From: Chromobotia macracanthus
Lineage: Eukaryota > Chordata > Actinopteri > Cypriniformes > Botiidae
Direction of reading: 5' to 3'
NCBI GenBank assembly: GCA_036877525.1
Contig: JAZGTH010000007.1
Coordinates: 5,551,001 to 5,615,000 of the forward strand
DNA: 64,000 nt
Part shown: positions 60,727-64,000 of the stretch, piece by piece
How positions within the stretch are numbered: the stretch's first letter is position 1
How the letters are laid out: each line of letters opens with the position of its first letter
Notes under the pieces: generated by a model
Told to the model about the DNA's origin: nothing
Database searches by the model: none
The model's input: only the letters and a program-made list of their open reading frames with translations
Program-made: the position numbers and the translations under genes

Positions 60727-61928
60727 CATTAATGGAAGAAACAATATTCTCAGACGAAGACACATTTTAAGACACATTTGATGTAAATTTGGCCTCTCTC
60801 ACTCAATGTTCCAGCCCTCCATGTCATCAGTGGACATCCTGAAGATCTCTGTAATGCAGTCAGTTCAATGACATGAGCCTCAGAATGACTCTATGATGTC
60901 AATTAGAAACTATTAAAGCAGTGTTAATCCGCAGCGATTAAAGCTTACGATTCCTGCTTTGTTGCGTTTTATCAGAGGGTCTCTGATCCTCTAAATCCAA
61001 TATGTTTATATGCTGATTATCTGCTCTCTGCATGACACTGAAACATCCTTCATGCCAAACTGATTTGCATTATACAGACTTGCGGCTAAATGCAATCTGC
61101 ATGTTCTTCTTTAAGTTTGGCCTCTATCGTCTCTGGACAGAAACTTCAATGCAGAGGATGTTATAGAGTTAAATATATAACATTTGCATAGTTATCAGTG
61201 GGCAAAACTGATTCATGTTATTTATTTTCTAAGAGTAACATTATGTCATAAACAGCAGCTATGCAGCGAGGCTCCAAACAGCCAATCAGAACAGTGTGTT
61301 GATGGATTCTCTCTGGATTCACAAAATTAAAAAATTAATTTTACTCTGATTCTTTTATTAACTTGAGGCTTACATAAGCTGTTTCTACACTGATGCCAGT
61401 AAATGAATCTTATCTTGTAGTTAACATCCATCAAGTTCCAAATAAAAATGGAAAACAACCGAATGAGATGAACTACCATTCATTTGTGAAGTTTTTTTAT
61501 TCGCTGGATTTTGTTGTACAATAATTAGCTGAGTTGCACAAGATCCATGTTTCTGATTCAGAGTTTCATTCTTGCGACGCAGCTCGTCCCCTATAACAAC
61601 TACTCTGGTGTTTTCCCAAACAAGCTAATGAGTGTTACTGTCCCCGAACACAAAAATAGCGTAAATTGGCGAGCTCTCCGAATGCAATCTCAGCTGTTTC
61701 TTTCTAGGAGGGGCAATGTTTACTGCGAGAAGACAAATGAGAAGACACTACCTCACTGAAGCTCATCTGAAACCTGAACGCTTGAGGAACAAATGTGAGG
61801 TGCAAATGCAGGCAAACTCCTTCCATGCCTCCCTGAAGATGCATTTCTAAGAGACGCTCCTATCTGCCACATTCATTACATAATTTCTCTGAGTACAATT
61901 ACAAGGAATTTGGACTAGCTCTCGTGTT

Positions 61929-62082
61929 CCTGCAGCTCAATTGTTAGAGCATTGTGTTAGCAGCACAAAGGTTGTGGGTTTGATTCCCAGGAAACACACA
62001 TATCAACAAAATGTATTCCTTGAACGCACTGTAAGTCGCTTTGGATAACAGCATCTGCCAAATGCATAAATGTAATGTAATG
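61929..62082 (+). mobile_element. tRNA-like SINE, forward copy
   Basis: It begins CTGCAGCTCAATTGTTAGAG (A-box-like), then GTGGGTTTGATTCCCAGG (B-box-like), a body with GAACGCACTGTAAGTCGCTT, and the tail TGGATAACAGCATCTGCC, AAATGCATAAATGTAATGTA. This is a tRNA-derived head with the AAGTCGCTTTGGATAA tail common in cyprinids. It is the best-preserved member here. The minus-strand open frame across it is incidental. Confidence 0.85.
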
Positions 62083-64000
62083 TCTCCCTGAGACACATGC
62101 AGGAATGCTTTCTTTGTTGCTGGGCTTACAGGGATGTTTCTGTGACAATGAAAGGTCAGTCTGCTGAAGACTGACCTGAGATCAGCAGCACACTGGGCAG
62201 AGCGTCTCTAGTGACTCAGCCTCAATGTCAATGTTTGTGGCATTTGACACACTGCACTTTCAGCAGCAGCAAGAGCATGTATGAAATTTTAATGGTCTTC
62301 AGTGGAGCTACAGCAGGAGGCTAAAGACACTCTGTTTATTTAAACAACTGGCTACATCTTAATCACAACTATAAATGCTTTTTCTGGATTTTTCACAGCC
62401 AAAACAAATGTAATGTTTGACACAATTCTGACTCTGACTCAAAACATGACGTTCTTCATCTTGAATTTGGCGGTTTATAAGCGTGTTTTCCAACCACACC
62501 ACAATGATTTGCCCAGAAGGACGAGCCTGACAGATGAACAGAGCAGATCACCTGCTCCAGACCACAAAACCTGTGAGACCTACTGGAATTCTACCAAGAA
62601 CAATCTACAATAAATGAAATTAAACCTTTCAATTGGCTGGATGGCCATGACATGGAAAACAGAAAGTATTGTGCAATTACAGCGGTAACACAGACCGCAG
62701 TAGCAGTGGTGTTTTACAGAAATGTTAAAGATTCATACTAATCTGTTATGAGTATGAGGACATCTGCTTCATTTATGGCAGCTGTATTTAGACTCTAAAT
62801 GTGTTGAGAAGTGACACTGATTTTACCACAGTTATGAGAAACATTCCCTGATCCTACAGCTTCATTATTACAAATGTCACAGTTAAACTACAGAAGAATT
62901 ATGGTTAATATTAATAAAGGGCAAATACAAAGTAGAATCAGGACCTCCATGAATTATAGAGAAGCTATCAGTTTCCTCCAGTGTAAAATCTGTTCTAATG
63001 CTTCTGAGTGTAGAGAGAAAAGCCCTGGTCATGTTGGCCTTCATATATTCCAGATATTCAGATAAACAGCCTTTTTTGTTTCAAAAGATAGGAAATTCTG
63101 TTTAAAGTGATAAAGAAACATTGTCATTCAGAATACTTTAACCTGTCCAGTATAACTAAGGACTAAGTTAACTAAGTTAATAAGTGCCTCCCACTCCTGC
63201 TGCTTAGATGACTGAGAAGATAAACCAGCAATTGAACATACATAAGCTACCAACAAAGACCATTTTATTCTGGAAAACTAACAACTGGGGAGAGAGACTA
63301 ACATATAATGAGTAAGAAAAGGCAAATCTTCAGGTGTCCAGAAGTGCAGACTGGGGAACTGGGAATATATTCCAAGGGCAAAGGAGGTTGTTTTCATCCT
63401 AATTTGTCATGTGCTAAAGTCATGTGCTGACGTTACTTCATTATATTGTTTTGTAGCACAGTGATGCTGTTGTTCCACTTGTTTAGTTGTAGAACAAGTC
63501 AAGCGTATCTAGACTGTTTTTTCTCTGACCAATCACACATCACTTTCTCCCGGTTACACTGTGAAACGATTTGTCAAAGCTCTTTCTATGAACCAAAATA
63601 AACGCTGTGAAGAACATTTCATGGCTAACAGAAACCTATAGCAGTCCACTTACTAGCATCAGCAAACGCTGCGCTACGCAGCACATTTGGGTTAATGTGC
63701 CTGTGAAAGGAAAAAACAGCTCAACTGACAATATCAAGCAGAAATACAAGAAGAGATTTTGCCCTTCTGTGCACATCCGAGCAGCAATAAAGACTCTCAG
63801 CAGGCCTGCTCCTCTCCACTGAAGTGAGTCTATCTGAGCCTTTAAGAACGTTTCAACAACACACATCAGTCAAAAAGACTTACAGTAAAGTAATCCATCC
63901 ATCACTGTCATTAAAATAGTAACACTCATTTATCTTCATCCACATCTCATGCAACTAGAAATAAAGTTTTCCAAAGCAAACGTTGAATGTTGGTTTGACA

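Noticed and set aside
61929..62082. A functional tRNA gene
   Set aside because: The A- and B-box-like parts are followed by a SINE body and tail, and no cloverleaf with a proper acceptor stem is evident.
61957..62148. Minus-strand open frame, similar to one at 6103-6351
   Set aside because: Both run through copies of the tRNA-like SINE; the similarity is repeat-derived.

Overview
The window is animal genomic DNA, almost certainly from a teleost fish and probably a cyprinid. It is AT-rich and rich in microsatellites. It carries several copies of short interspersed elements typical of carp-like genomes: a tRNA-like SINE, MITEs with GGGATAGTTCACC-type ends, and GT-repeat-associated elements with TTTAGGGTTAGG stretches. 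Nothing in it looks bacterial or viral. The family-level placement is inferred from repeat content and protein similarity recalled without a search.

There is one gene, on the minus strand: the SH3-domain part of an SH3RF/POSH-family scaffold E3 ubiquitin ligase, best matched to sh3rf3 (POSH2). Nine coding exons were reconstructed from 25713 down to the stop codon at 3766-3768. All introns are GT-AG and all exon phases agree. The exons join into one open frame of 709 residues holding four SH3 domains, a serine-rich linker with a KKRHSF motif, proline/serine-rich linkers and a lysine-rich segment. The upstream exon with the start codon and RING finger is not in the window, so everything from 25714 to 64000 is best read as the large first intron plus whatever it carries.

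Layout: 1-3765 is 3' UTR and/or downstream sequence with a diverged MITE-like repeat. 3766-25713 holds the nine exons and eight introns; the introns contain SINEs, MITEs, a 31/32-bp minisatellite (9441-10082) and a GT tract that forms the 5' splice site of the third-SH3 exon. 25714-64000 is intronic, with no exon I can support. It holds a MITE, three copies (one in intron 3, two here) of a CCAGCTAACA-ended repeat, CA/CT satellite tracts at 32.1-33.3 kb and 34.5-35.0 kb, a CpG-containing island-like stretch near 36.2-37.1 kb, a 22-bp minisatellite, a long (TA)n tract, a TTAA-flanked MITE and a SINE.

I found no new gene system. The points most worth checking are the microsatellite-embedded splice donor, a tandem acceptor that would truncate the protein, the TTAA-flanked inverted-repeat elements, a long hairpin at 28.4 kb and the GC-rich stretch inside intron 1.
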